Positions 15,715-25,023 are shown, numbered from the stretch's first letter. The stretch: DNA of 64,000 nt from Flavobacterium sp. 123 (GCF_003634825.1 NZ_RBXD01000001.1:2192501-2256500); one strand, 5' to 3'. Program-made: numbers and translations. The notes: generated from the letters alone by a model not told the origin.

Positions 15715-17808
15715 TTATTCTTCAACCACTTTGTTTCTGTTATCTACATCTTCCCAAGTGTTTTCTATTAATGCGTAAACTGCTATTCCGTTTTTTTTAA
15801 GTCTAATGAAATTATGTTTTTTAAGCGCTTTGCCTAACTTGTTTATTGTTCCATCAGTTATATTTATTTTTGCTTTTTCAGCCAGTTTAGCTGCTATTTG
15901 TGAAGCATTTAGAAAAACATTAGCCTTTTCTCTTTCGCAAGGTTCAAACCACGTTAACAGCAATTCTTCCTCTGGGCTGTGTAGTTGGTATTGTTCGTTA
16001 TTTTCGGTAATTGACTTAATTTCTTCCTGGTCGAACCAATATCTAAAACCACTTTTGAAAAGAAACAATGCTTGTGAAAATGCTAAGTTAATATCTACAT
16101 TGTGCTGGTATTTTATGCCTTCCAACTCAAAACAAAGAAACCTTCTGCTTCCTGTACTATCGTTTAAGAACTGTGCTGTATTAACACTACCTGCAAACGA
16201 TGCCCTTCTGGGCATTGTTTCGTTATTGTGTCCGTAGGCTTTTCTCATTCTGATTTGAGTTTTTGTAATGATTTCTTTGAGTGATCCAATCTCGGAACGG
16301 TTTAAGTTTTCGAGTTCGTCCAAGTTGATTAACATACATTCTGAAAGCTGCACCAATGTATCTTTGTTGTTTGGGTTTATGGTTCCGGAAAACAAATACT
16401 CTTTCAAAGGTCTTGGAACCAGTTTTTCCACCCAAGTTGTTTTGCCCAGTCCTTGCTTGCCACTGAATACAATTACCGTGTGATTGATTACTTTATCATC
16501 AAGGACACAACCCACCATTGCCACTAACCATTTTTTAAAACATTGTTGCCAAAGGTCTTGTTTTGTAGTTGTAATTGTGTTTGCTAATTCAGTAATGTAA
16601 TCGGTCTTTTCATCATAAGAAGGTAAATTAAAAAAGTAATCTTCAAATGGATTGAACAGCACACAGAAATCAGAATACAATAAGTTTCTTAATGATGAAA
16701 GGTTTGTTTTAATTCTACCTTTTAAACACTCCCGAAGCATTGAATTTTCAATAAAATCATTCATTACATTCCACTTCTTTTTACCGAAATACTGGAACTC
16801 TAATTTTCCAGAAACCATATTGTGCCGAAATACATATTTGTTTGATAAAAACAACTCTAAACGGTCAATTTGGGTTGGTTTTGGTTTGTCTTCATCGTCT
16901 TCATCCTCTATAATAGTTGTTGGTTTTTGTTTTTTTGGCGTTAGGTTTTTAGGAGCTTCATATTTCTCATTTTTACCAAACTCGTGACTATTTCCATAAG
17001 CACTATTTACTGCTTGAGTTACTTCTTTTTCGTCATACCCAAAATCAGTTAAAATATATCCCAAAGCTTCGTTTAAAGCAACTCCTTTTCTGTTTAGGTT
17101 ACACGCTAGTTGATGTACAAATACGTTGCGACTACCATTCACGAATTGCACTTTTTTTTCAGTGAATTTTATGCAATGATTGTAAATGGCATATTGATCT
17201 TCAACTGGTTCAAGTTTTTGAGTTTTAGGTTTAGGTTGTGTTTCAGTTAAAGGCATTTCGACTGCGCTCAATGTGACAAAGGTTGTAGCGTTTTCGTTTA
17301 GGTATAAATTTTCATCCCAGGAATAAAAGCATAGTCTGGTTAAGTCTTTGCCTGATTTGTCTATTTCTAATTTTAAAATATTCTCATAATGTGCTTGAAC
17401 CAAGAGAAATGCTTCTTTGTGATTGGCTTTATCTGAATTGATTTTTACTAGAATTTTTAATCCGTTACCTGATGGACTTATGAAACTGGCAAATGTGAAT
17501 TCACTTTGATTGGCCAAATGCTTTGCATTTTGCAAATCGGCTGCACTTAATTTGTCGATGTCCAGAATGATATAACTGGAATAATTCGCAAGGAATTCCA
17601 ATTTTCGACCTCCAACAAACTTTCCCGAAGGCGTGAATGCTGGAAGTGATTTTTTGGCTTTATTGTAGGCTTCTGTTTTGTTTTCGGCAAGTGATTTTCT
17701 CAAGTAAATTATGCCCGGTCTGTACTTTCCTGTTTTGATTTCTTCTAAAATTGTTGAAATTGTTTTGTGTTCTACAACCTCGTTGAAATTCTTGAAAATG
17801 GTTACCAT
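15715..17808 (-). CDS. VirE-N/VapE-type primase-helicase of a mobile element (697 aa)
   Basis: The N-terminal 180 residues resemble the BT4734/VirE-N domain, a primase-like fold (YIILDIDKL, FASFISPSGNGLKILVKI). The C-terminal half is a VapE-type helicase ATPase: Walker A FSGKQGLGKTT at about 447-455, then LINLDELE as Walker B and RRFLCFELE as a sensor region. Such proteins replicate integrated elements and satellite phages. The linker at about residues 176-185 (VTLSAVEMP) is encoded by a repeated palindrome-like sequence, so it is likely an insertion that kept the frame. Confidence 0.85.
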   Translation of the reverse strand: MVTIFKNFNEVVEHKTISTILEEIKTGKYRPGIIYLRKSLAENKTEAYNKAKKSLPAFTPSGKFVGGRKLEFLANYSSYIILDIDKLSAADLQNAKHLANQSEFTFASFISPSGNGLKILVKINSDKANHKEAFLLVQAHYENILKLEIDKSGKDLTRLCFYSWDENLYLNENATTFVTLSAVEMPLTETQPKPKTQKLEPVEDQYAIYNHCIKFTEKKVQFVNGSRNVFVHQLACNLNRKGVALNEALGYILTDFGYDEKEVTQAVNSAYGNSHEFGKNEKYEAPKNLTPKKQKPTTIIEDEDDEDKPKPTQIDRLELFLSNKYVFRHNMVSGKLEFQYFGKKKWNVMNDFIENSMLRECLKGRIKTNLSSLRNLLYSDFCVLFNPFEDYFFNLPSYDEKTDYITELANTITTTKQDLWQQCFKKWLVAMVGCVLDDKVINHTVIVFSGKQGLGKTTWVEKLVPRPLKEYLFSGTINPNNKDTLVQLSECMLINLDELENLNRSEIGSLKEIITKTQIRMRKAYGHNNETMPRRASFAGSVNTAQFLNDSTGSRRFLCFELEGIKYQHNVDINLAFSQALFLFKSGFRYWFDQEEIKSITENNEQYQLHSPEEELLLTWFEPCEREKANVFLNASQIAAKLAEKAKINITDGTINKLGKALKKHNFIRLKKNGIAVYALIENTWEDVDNRNKVVEE
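17254..17280. repeat. Interspersed repeat inside the VapE-like coding sequence
   Basis: Bases TTTCGACTGCGCTCAATGTG and the following ACA belong to a short repeated motif related to the copy at 17,834-17,858 (CTTCGAC..GCTC...GTGACA). Here it is read in frame as the peptide VTLSAVEM. I recall this kind of repeat widely scattered in Flavobacteria; that is memory, not a search. Confidence 0.55.
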
Positions 17809-17833
17809 AGTTTTAATTTAATGGTTAATAGTT

Positions 17834-17860
17834 GCCCTTCGACAAGCTCTGGGTGACAGG
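17834..17860. repeat. Second copy of the interspersed TTCGAC repeat
   Basis: The sequence CCCTTCGACAAGCTCTGGGT then GACAGG shares the TTCGAC, GCTC and GTGACA blocks with 17,254-17,280, in the same orientation. It lies in the gap before the VapE-like gene. Confidence 0.5.
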
Positions 17861-17877
17861 TTGTTGGTTCTCGTTTG

Positions 17878-17905
17878 TGTGAGTTTTGCAATCGCAAAAC
17901 TCACA
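17878..17905. repeat. Perfect 12-bp hairpin between VapE-like and excisionase-like genes
   Basis: TGTGAGTTTTGC and GCAAAACTCACA are exact inverted arms around a 4-base loop. There is no U-run after it on either strand, so it is either a structured RNA stem, a protein site or part of a mobile repeat rather than a standard terminator. Confidence 0.6.
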
Positions 17906-17927
17906 AGTTCCGTTGCAGCTGCTCATA

Positions 17928-18209
17928 CTATCTTCCTTTAAAAGATTTGTTGTAATGCTCCGTAAGGAGTTTTTCAACATCAGAAAGCTTGTAATAGATT
18001 TTGTTTCCCACTTGACTAAATGAAATTTTACCTTCGTCTCTCCAGGTTTGAGCTGTACGTTTTGAAATTTTCATCAGAAGAAGGAACTCTTGATTGTCCA
18101 GAAAGGTTTCTTTCTTTGGGTCAGCCTTGCTTGAGATTTGGCTTTGAATTGTGTCTAATTTGCTCATTAGATCTGTGAACTGGTCTTTTGTGAAGATAAT
18201 TGCATCCAT
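17928..18209 (-). CDS. Excisionase/MerR-like helix-turn-helix protein (93 aa)
   Basis: The C-terminal 50 residues are a winged helix-turn-helix of the excisionase type: FLDNQEFLLLMKISKRTAQTW, then DEGKISFSQVGNKIYYKLSD. I chose the ATG at 18209 (MDAIIFTKDQF) because the ten extra residues upstream look non-coding. In Bacteroidetes elements such genes usually accompany the integrase and control excision or replication. Confidence 0.8.
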   Translation of the reverse strand: MDAIIFTKDQFTDLMSKLDTIQSQISSKADPKKETFLDNQEFLLLMKISKRTAQTWRDEGKISFSQVGNKIYYKLSDVEKLLTEHYNKSFKGR

Positions 18210-18298
18210 TTTTAAAAGTTTTAAATTGTTATGGTGCAAATGTGAGCAGTTGAAAAAAGTCTTTTAGTCCCCACTTGGTCTCCAGGGGACCATTTTGT

Positions 18299-19207
18299 TT
18301 AAAGCAATTTGTCGATGTCCAGTCTTTTATGGGTGTTCGGACGTTTATCCTCTTTGGAAGGTTTGAGGATTGTTTTGACAGTTAGGGGACTTATTTCTTT
18401 ACCCTCTTTATCTAAGAAGGAATTTACAATCCAATCTGCTAGATCGTTTGTGTTTTCGTCAATATAAGGTTTGCCATCAATAAAAAGTTCGCGATTCAAT
18501 TGGTAAAACATATCTACTAATTGGTTTAGATTTCCATTGAATTTTAGTTTTTTGTTTGGTTTTGGGCTGCTTAATTTTAGTTTTTGAGCTTCTTCAATTG
18601 CCGCTTGTATTTTTTGTAAGGCATAAATGTTCTCTATTTCTTTGGTGCATTGTGCATCATAAAACGGTGTCTTTTGATTGATAAACTCGATATTCGCTTG
18701 TTGATATTCAAACATTTCTTTGGTTAGCAACAATATTTTTTGATTGTCATCATTGATATTATCCAACTGCTTTTTTAACTCATAAAATGAAAAATGACGG
18801 TCTTCACTTTCAGCATTAATGAATTTTTTAGGAGTTTTTGCAACTGGTTCTTTTACTCTGGAAGATTGCAGCTCTGTTCGTTTTTTTTCGATTAAGAAAT
18901 ACAGTTTGTTGTATCTACTCATAGCCGTTTTGGAACTGAAAAAGGCTTCATTATTGGCTAATAATTTTTCGACTTTACATATCCATATTTCCGGGTTCTT
19001 CACCTGGTTGAATTGATAATCTATAAATGCAGGAAATTGAGATTGTTTGAGTTCTAATATTTTTGCAATTAAAGCATTGCAATAGTTTTGAATGTTGATT
19101 TTGTCTTCAACGATTATATCAAATAAAGGATTTTTGGCTAGCGCCGCAGGCACTGCCAATAATTCTACAAACGGAGCTGTTTGCATATTTTGATCCTTTG
19201 AATTCAA
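18299..19207 (-). CDS. Mobile-element protein of unknown function (302 aa)
   Basis: A helical, charged protein with no signal peptide and no known catalytic motif. Sections such as YRYNKLYFLIEKKRTELQ-like helices and the C-terminal KFNGNLNQLVDMFYQLN look conserved. Genes like it are common beside integrase, excisionase and VapE in Bacteroidetes elements. It begins with MNSKDQNMQ at 19207. Function is unknown. Confidence 0.65.
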   Translation of the reverse strand: MNSKDQNMQTAPFVELLAVPAALAKNPLFDIIVEDKINIQNYCNALIAKILELKQSQFPAFIDYQFNQVKNPEIWICKVEKLLANNEAFFSSKTAMSRYNKLYFLIEKKRTELQSSRVKEPVAKTPKKFINAESEDRHFSFYELKKQLDNINDDNQKILLLTKEMFEYQQANIEFINQKTPFYDAQCTKEIENIYALQKIQAAIEEAQKLKLSSPKPNKKLKFNGNLNQLVDMFYQLNRELFIDGKPYIDENTNDLADWIVNSFLDKEGKEISPLTVKTILKPSKEDKRPNTHKRLDIDKLL

Positions 19208-19374
19208 ATTTTAATATGTTTTTTTTGGTATTCATTTAGTATTGAAAGGTAATTAAAAGCGGTTTTAAATTGGTTGCTTTTTGGAAGTCCTAGTGTTTTC
19301 AACTAGAGTTCGTTTATCACTCGTTTCGAATGCTTTAAAAATTACTTGTTTACTCTGATGTAAAGTTATAAAAT

Positions 19375-19400
19375 AAAAAAAATCCTTGTTAAAGGATTTT
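19375..19400 (-). terminator. Terminator after the integrase gene
   Basis: AAAATCCTT, loop GTTA and AAGGATTTT form a hairpin followed on the minus strand by a U-rich run. It lies 57 bases beyond the integrase stop. Confidence 0.65.
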
Positions 19401-19456
19401 AGTTGAAGTTATTAACAATTGTTTAATGTCAATAAAATGGACACTTAACACGTTAT

Positions 19457-20674
19457 TTAAAAAATATAGTTGTCTACAGCTTTGTCCAGTTCTTCGCTGA
19501 TGATTTTGGCATATACTTGTGTGGTGCTGATGTCACGGTGGTCCATAAGTTTAGAAACGTGTTCAATTCTCATTCCGTTATTTAACGCATTTGTCGCAAA
19601 GCTGTGTCTTGATAAATGGAATGAAAGGTCGAAAGGCAAATTTATTTTTGTACTCATTTTTTTAAGATGCCAGTTTGCTAATTTATTGAAAGCTGCTGTT
19701 TGAAAATAACGTTTTGCCTCGTTTTCCAAATACCCCTTTTTGTCGACAATAACCGGAAAGATAAAATCATCGTGAATGGCGTTTTCTTTTTTGTATTTTT
19801 CTAGAATATCGATGGCCACTTTTCCAATTTTGAACTGGTGAACTCTTCCAGTTTTACGAATGTGTTTGTTGATTTTATGTTCAGCTTCATTGTAATTAGA
19901 ATATTGCATTTCGATAACATCACTAAAACGCAAACCTCCGGCATAAATAGAGAAAAGAAATAAATCTCTCCACATCATAGCTTTTTTGCCCTCTATGAGC
20001 TTTAATTGGGTTAAAGCATCAATCTGTACTTTATTAAGAAATAATCTTTTAGAAGAGCTGATTTTGAGGGTTATTTTGCTAAACGGAAACATAGTTTCGG
20101 GAATTACTTCTTCACGAATTGCATCCCTGAATATGGTTCCGAGCACAATTATGGAAAGTCGTTGAGTTGTATCTCCGTTGCCTAAAGTATCTCCTAAATG
20201 AAATTTATAGTCGTTTAATAAAGCTACCGTAATTTCATCAAAATATACATCCTTTGTTCCCATATATTTTTCAAATTTATCAACCTGGGAGGTGTATGCT
20301 CTGTAAGTGGAATAAGAAACGGTACTTTTAATTTTCTCTAATCTCTTTCTGGCATATTCAAAAAAGTTTGGCACTTCTTTTCCCTTTATGGCTTCTTTGA
20401 GTTTTTTAACCGATACGGTTTTGATTTTACGTTCCATATCGGCAACCTGACCTTCTGCATCCGCAATCTTTTGAGATAATGCAGCATTCATTCTGGCACT
20501 GTTGGAATGGTTCTTTTTTACTTTCTGCTTTACTTCATCCCACTCGTTCTCTTTAAGCTTCACTCCAGCAGTGATAAATTTCGTTTTTCTATCTTTTATA
20601 ATTCGGATATACAAAGGACTGTGTCCTGTTTGATCAACCTGATGCGTTCTTAAAATTAGTTTTACTGATGCCAT
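19457..20674 (-). CDS. Tyrosine recombinase (integrase) of the island
   Basis: A full-length 405-residue integrase of the Bacteroidetes type. The N-terminus is an Arm-binding domain (MASVKLILRTHQVDQTGH), followed by a SAM-like core-binding domain (about 105-200). The catalytic domain shows Arg in AGGLRFSDV (about 248), the HxxR box HLSRHSFAT (about 355), His in LMDHRDIS (about 376) and the nucleophile Tyr in TQVYAKI (about 386). It marks the right end of the element. No tRNA borders it, so the attachment site is probably in the next 370 bases. Confidence 0.95.
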   Translation of the reverse strand: MASVKLILRTHQVDQTGHSPLYIRIIKDRKTKFITAGVKLKENEWDEVKQKVKKNHSNSARMNAALSQKIADAEGQVADMERKIKTVSVKKLKEAIKGKEVPNFFEYARKRLEKIKSTVSYSTYRAYTSQVDKFEKYMGTKDVYFDEITVALLNDYKFHLGDTLGNGDTTQRLSIIVLGTIFRDAIREEVIPETMFPFSKITLKISSSKRLFLNKVQIDALTQLKLIEGKKAMMWRDLFLFSIYAGGLRFSDVIEMQYSNYNEAEHKINKHIRKTGRVHQFKIGKVAIDILEKYKKENAIHDDFIFPVIVDKKGYLENEAKRYFQTAAFNKLANWHLKKMSTKINLPFDLSFHLSRHSFATNALNNGMRIEHVSKLMDHRDISTTQVYAKIISEELDKAVDNYIF

Positions 20675-21042
20675 AATAATAGGAATTTAGAAATGTTATA
20701 CTACTTTTGTAAAGTAATGCAAACGAGTGAAAGTATTGTAAATACTAGGTTTTCAATTGGGTGCATCGTGATACGAAGGTACAACATTGGGTACAACAAA
20801 ACAAGTATTTCGTTGCTTTTTGTTGCTTAAATTTGCATTGTTCATTTTTATAAAGTCAATAAATACAACACTTTAAGTGCAAATTGGAGGGTTGAATGAA
20901 AAGTTGTAGATAACTTGTATATAGGTCTGACAACATCAGACGTATCACTCCTAAATTGGGTTGCTTTGTCTGACAAACGGCATCATTTTTATAATGCTAA
21001 TGTATTACTTTTTGGAAGGATTTTAGTATTAAATACTTTAAA
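20675..21042. other. Gene-free 368-bp stretch, probable right end of the island
   Basis: No gene is visible. GGTACAACA occurs twice, 12 bases apart (20778-20786 and 20790-20798), as expected of integrase arm sites. Inverted repeats AGTATT-GTA-AATACT (about 20,732) and AGTATT-A-AATACT (about 21,026) flank the area. The exact attachment core cannot be fixed because the left end is outside the window. Confidence 0.4.
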
Positions 21043-21651
21043 TTAAGCAATATTCTCCATTCCACCTGGAAACGGTCTGTAGGTATAATAATGCAAGACT
21101 TCTTCAATAGCTATTTTCAAAGCTTCATTTATAGGGAGTGAAGTCACTGCGAGTCTATTGTCAATTTGAGATAATCGGGTGTAATAATGAGTGAAAACAG
21201 GTACATAAAGCCCTTCGCTGATGGCCTTTTCGGCTGCATGAAAGTTTTCCTCTTGGCCTACCTTGATAATTTTGCAGGTCGTCATACGCAATTGACCATT
21301 TCTATCTCTATTGGCAGCATAGCCAAAAAGACGACAAATTAATCCACGATATTTATAATTAGTACAGCTACCATTAATTTGATCTGTTGGGGACAGCGAT
21401 TGGTATATGTGGCAATAGGTATTGGTTGTTGAATTCAGTTCTTCTAAAGTTTTTTCGGCTTTGCCATTCAAAAATAAATAAAAGGCCCAGGGTAAGAACT
21501 CTAAAGGCGAGGCATTGATATCTGGTTTTGAGCAGCATTGGCCACAGCCTGAATTGCAGGACAAATGGGTTTTTGATTTGAAAGTAGTAATCTCATTTTC
21601 AAGACGATCAAACAACTGTTCGACCAATTTAACTTTCTGTTCTATATCCAT
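21043..21651 (-). CDS. YkgJ-family cysteine-cluster protein
   Basis: The N-terminal part has C32-x3-C36-x2-C39-C40 (CNSGCGQCC), the YkgJ/UPF0153 zinc- or iron-binding cluster, with further cysteines at CTNYKYRGLICRLFGY and TTCK. It is 202 residues, cytoplasmic, without signal peptide. The general role of the family is unclear. It is the first chromosomal gene next to the island. Confidence 0.85.
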   Translation of the reverse strand: MDIEQKVKLVEQLFDRLENEITTFKSKTHLSCNSGCGQCCSKPDINASPLEFLPWAFYLFLNGKAEKTLEELNSTTNTYCHIYQSLSPTDQINGSCTNYKYRGLICRLFGYAANRDRNGQLRMTTCKIIKVGQEENFHAAEKAISEGLYVPVFTHYYTRLSQIDNRLAVTSLPINEALKIAIEEVLHYYTYRPFPGGMENIA

Positions 21652-21730
21652 TGTTTTTTGTGTAATGTACGCTAATAAATAATGGAAATGGTATAAATCG
21701 ATGATTTTAAAATTTTAAAATTTAAAAATT

Positions 21731-22366
21731 TTATTGAATTTGACTTGGGATATTGAGCATGTTGATAACCTCTTCATCTTCTACTTGATGGAATTCTTCG
21801 TAAAATGCTCCAACACCTTTGAAATTTTTTGTAGCAATAAGATATACTAATTCGTCTACATTTCGATTAAATGTACTTAGCGCATCTGCCGGTAAAACGG
21901 GTGCTGCAACGATTATTTTAGCAGGTTTTCTTTTTCGTAACATTGCAATACTTGCTAGTAACGTATTTCCTGTGGCTATGCCATCATCTGCAATAATTAT
22001 ATTTTTTCCTTCTATATCTAAGGGTTTGCGACTGCCCCTATATAGCTCATATTTGTTGCGTAATAGTTTTCTAAGTCTTGTAATTTCTTCTTCAATATAT
22101 TTTTGAGGAACCTCAGGATGTTCTCTAAGCGTTATGGAATCCATTGATACTGCTCCAATGGCATATTCTGTATTATTAGGATGACCAATTTTTTTTGAGA
22201 GCACAATATCAAGCGGAAGATGTAATTTTTTAGCAATTTCATATCCAATAGGTACTCCGCCTCTTGGAATGGCAAGAACAACAGTATTGCTATTTTGGTA
22301 TTTTTTTAATTTCTCTGATAGCAAAATTCCTGCTTCTTCTCTGTCTTTTAGTAGCTCATTATACAT
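21731..22366 (-). CDS. Phosphoribosyltransferase-domain protein
   Basis: The PRPP-binding loop is clear: IIIADDGIATGNTL (about 125-138), with upstream AIPRGGVPIGYEIAKKL and DIVLSKKIGHP, typical of the standalone phosphoribosyltransferases often found in stress loci. It is 211 residues. Substrate base is unknown. It is divergent from the carH-like gene across a 246-base gap with only a promoter visible. Confidence 0.88.
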   Translation of the reverse strand: MYNELLKDREEAGILLSEKLKKYQNSNTVVLAIPRGGVPIGYEIAKKLHLPLDIVLSKKIGHPNNTEYAIGAVSMDSITLREHPEVPQKYIEEEITRLRKLLRNKYELYRGSRKPLDIEGKNIIIADDGIATGNTLLASIAMLRKRKPAKIIVAAPVLPADALSTFNRNVDELVYLIATKNFKGVGAFYEEFHQVEDEEVINMLNIPSQIQ

Positions 22367-22583
22367 GATTCAGACTTTTAAAATTAATGTATAAAGGTAT
22401 TGATTTTCAGCTGTATGTGTTTTTGTATTTCTCGCTTTTTTTTTTAATTTATATCCTATTTAAACTGCGAAATTCTTCCATAATTAATAATTTGTTTTAT
22501 TTTTTTTGGAGGTCAAATTAAACTGTAAAGGATTAAAATTCAGATTGGTTTTGTATGAATTAGATTTTTACTGTTTTTTTATT

Positions 22584-22609
22584 TACATTTGTTTATCAAA
22601 TTAAACAAA
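22584..22609 (+). promoter_or_regulatory. carH promoter with perfect inverted repeat (candidate CarH operator)
   Basis: TACATTTG (22584-22591) is an exact -7 box. It overlaps the perfect 8-bp inverted repeat TTTGTTTA-TCAAAT-TAAACAAA (22588-22609), which ends just before the ATG at 22613. A dark-state repressor bound here would block transcription of its own gene. The same half-sites recur before crtI and in the 33.9-kb divergent promoter. Confidence 0.6.
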
Positions 22610-22612
22610 ACG

Positions 22613-23509
22613 ATGAACAACATAAAAAGTGTATTTAGTATTAAAGACCTTGAAAACCTTTCTGGAATAAAAGCACATACAATACGTATTTGGGAAAAAA
22701 GATATGATATCCTTCAGCCGATGCGAACGGAAACAAATATCAGATTATATGATCTAGCTAGTTTGCAAAAGCTTTTAAATATTACTTTATTACACGATTA
22801 TGGCTATAAAATTTCAAAAATAGCTACTTATCCTCAAGAAAAAATCCCGTCACTTGTTCGAGAAATTATATCAAATAAAACTGCCAAAAATCACGCAATA
22901 AGTGATTTAAAAATGGCAATGATGAATTTTGATCAAGATTTGTTTTTTGCGACTTACAATTGGTTAATGTCTGAGAAATCTTTCAAAGAAATCTTTCATC
23001 AGGTTTTTATTCCCTTAATGAATGAACTTGGTTTGTTGTGGCAATCTGATACGATAACTCCTGCTCACGAGCATTTTATAACGTATTTGATTAAGCAAAA
23101 ACTATTGGTGAATACCGAAAAATTGCAGGTTTTGAAGCAAACTAAAACGGACAAAGTTTTTGTTTTATCTCTCCCAATGAACGAAATTCATGAATTAGGA
23201 TTGATGTATTTGCATTATGAAATACTCCTTAATGGTTACAAATCCATTTATTTAGGGGAAAGCATGCCTATTGAGAATTTAAAAGATTTAAAAAAACATT
23301 TTAACTCGATTGTGTTTATTTCTTACTTAACGGTTCAACCGGAACGCGATAACTTAGATGATTATATTCAAAAAATGTCTGAGGAACTTGAAGATGAGGA
23401 AACCCAGTTGTGGTATTTAGGTAGGTTAGTTGAGTTTATTGATAAAGAAACTCTTTCGGATAAAGTTTCTGTTTTTAATTCTATTTCCGAATTAGTAACC
23501 AAAATATAA
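22613..23509 (+). CDS. carH: CarH/LitR-type B12-binding MerR regulator, probable light sensor
   Basis: The N-terminal MerR HTH (FSIKDLENLSGIKAHTIRIW) is followed by a helical domain holding W143-x9-E153-H154 (LLWQSDTITPAHEHF), the signature that places adenosylcobalamin in CarH photoreceptors. The C-terminal Rossmann domain has E191-x-H193-x-x-G196 (NEIHELG), where the histidine should bind cobalt. In the known system, darkness keeps the tetramer on DNA and light breaks it up, turning on carotenoid genes. The residue after Trp is Gln rather than the His I remember in Thermus CarH. I chose the ATG at 22613; the longer frame starts with TTG and would overlap the operator. Gene crtI follows. Confidence 0.9.
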   Translation: MNNIKSVFSIKDLENLSGIKAHTIRIWEKRYDILQPMRTETNIRLYDLASLQKLLNITLLHDYGYKISKIATYPQEKIPSLVREIISNKTAKNHAISDLKMAMMNFDQDLFFATYNWLMSEKSFKEIFHQVFIPLMNELGLLWQSDTITPAHEHFITYLIKQKLLVNTEKLQVLKQTKTDKVFVLSLPMNEIHELGLMYLHYEILLNGYKSIYLGESMPIENLKDLKKHFNSIVFISYLTVQPERDNLDDYIQKMSEELEDEETQLWYLGRLVEFIDKETLSDKVSVFNSISELVTKI

Positions 23510-23512
23510 TAT

Positions 23513-23546
23513 TTTGTTTAAACATTTTGTATATTTGCTAAACAAA
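23513..23546 (+). promoter_or_regulatory. crtI promoter with CarH-like half-sites
   Basis: Within the 36 bases between carH and crtI, TTTGTTTA (23513-23520) and TAAACAAA (23539-23546) flank the exact -7 box TATATTTG (23530-23537). The left half also forms the palindrome TGTTTAAACA. Thus crtI has its own promoter and a repressor would cover it. Confidence 0.6.
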
Positions 23547-25021
23547 TGAAAGATATAAAAACAATTTCTATTATTGGTTCCGGATTTTCATCCTTGGCTG
23601 CTTCTTGTTATTTGGCACAAAGTGGTCATAAAGTTTCAGTATATGAAAAAAACGAAAGTGTTGGAGGTAGAGCAAGGCAGTTAAAAAGTCACGGCTTTAC
23701 TTTCGACATGGGTCCAAGTTGGTATTGGATGCCGGATGTATTTGAGCGTTTTTTTGCTGATTTTAATAAAAAAACGACAGATTATTATGAGCTAATTAAG
23801 CTTTCTCCTGCTTACAGAGTCTATTATGGAGTGGATGATTTTATTACAATTGCGGATAATTTAGACGAAATTGTAGCGACTTTTGAGTCAATTGAAGCGG
23901 GTAGTGGTGCTATATTAAATGATTTTATGGCTGAAGCCAAAAGTAATTATGATATTGCTATCAAGGATTTGGTTTATAGACCTGGTGTTTCTCCCTTAGA
24001 ATTAGTCACGGTTGAAACCGCTAAAAAAGTAGGACAGTTTTTTAGCAACATAAGCAAAGATGTTCGCAAGAAATTCAAAAATGATCGATTAATTCAAATT
24101 CTGGAATTTCCGGTTTTGTTCCTTGGCGCAAAGCCATCGGATACGCCGTCTTTTTATAGTTTTATGAATTATGCTGATTTTGGATTGGGAACTTGGCATC
24201 CTAAAACAGGAATGTTTGATGTGGTTCGTGCAATGGAAACTTTGGCGTTAGAATTAGGAGTTAGTTTTCATACCAATTCAAATATTGAAAAAATCATTGT
24301 TGAAAATAAAACCGCAAAAGGTTTAGTTGTTAATGGGAAAGCGATTTATTCTGATTTGGTTTTAAGTGGTGCGGATTACCATCATACCGAAACTTTGTTA
24401 GAGGAAGAACACAGAGCCTATTCTGAAAAATATTGGGATAGTCGTGTTTTTGCACCTTCATCATTGTTGTTTTACATTGGCTTTGACAAAAAAATAGAAA
24501 ACATATCGCATCATGCTTTATTTTTTGATGTAGATTTTTATCAGCATGCAAATGATATTTATGATGAACCACAATGGCCAAAGGAACCTTTATTTTATGC
24601 AAATTTTCCTTCATTAACAGATAAATCAGCAGCTCCGGAAGGAATGGAATCAGCTTTTTTTCTAGTGCCATTAGCTCCTGGAATCAATGATACTGAGGCT
24701 TTACGTGTTGAATACTTTGATAAAATAATTGATCGCTTTGAAACATTGACTCAGCAATCTGTTAAAAATAATATTATATTTAGCCAATCTTTTTGTAAGA
24801 ATGATTTTGTTGAACAGTACAATTCATACAAAGGCAATGCTTACGGAATGGCAAACACCTTATTGCAAACAGCGTTTTTGAGACCAAAATTAAAAAGTAA
24901 AAAAGTAAAAAATTTATATTTCACAGGACAATTAACGGTTCCAGGACCAGGCGTACCACCAGCATTAATTTCAGGTAAATTAGTGTCGGAATTAATTAAT
25001 AAGCAATTTTCAGAAGAATAA
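23546..25021 (+). CDS. crtI: Phytoene desaturase CrtI
   Basis: Full-length 491-residue FAD-dependent desaturase that turns phytoene into lycopene or neurosporene. The dinucleotide-binding start IIGSGFSSLAASCYLAQSGH and GGRAR motif are present, and the C-terminal motif FTGQLTVPGPGVPPALISGK is the family signature. It starts at the operator-containing gap after carH and ends 2 bases before crtB. Confidence 0.96.
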   Translation: MKDIKTISIIGSGFSSLAASCYLAQSGHKVSVYEKNESVGGRARQLKSHGFTFDMGPSWYWMPDVFERFFADFNKKTTDYYELIKLSPAYRVYYGVDDFITIADNLDEIVATFESIEAGSGAILNDFMAEAKSNYDIAIKDLVYRPGVSPLELVTVETAKKVGQFFSNISKDVRKKFKNDRLIQILEFPVLFLGAKPSDTPSFYSFMNYADFGLGTWHPKTGMFDVVRAMETLALELGVSFHTNSNIEKIIVENKTAKGLVVNGKAIYSDLVLSGADYHHTETLLEEEHRAYSEKYWDSRVFAPSSLLFYIGFDKKIENISHHALFFDVDFYQHANDIYDEPQWPKEPLFYANFPSLTDKSAAPEGMESAFFLVPLAPGINDTEALRVEYFDKIIDRFETLTQQSVKNNIIFSQSFCKNDFVEQYNSYKGNAYGMANTLLQTAFLRPKLKSKKVKNLYFTGQLTVPGPGVPPALISGKLVSELINKQFSEE

Positions 25022-25023
25022 AT

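Noticed and set aside
22589..22612. Longer TTG-started CarH
   Set aside because: The extra codons overlap the -7 box and the inverted repeat; MNNIKSVF fits MerR starts.
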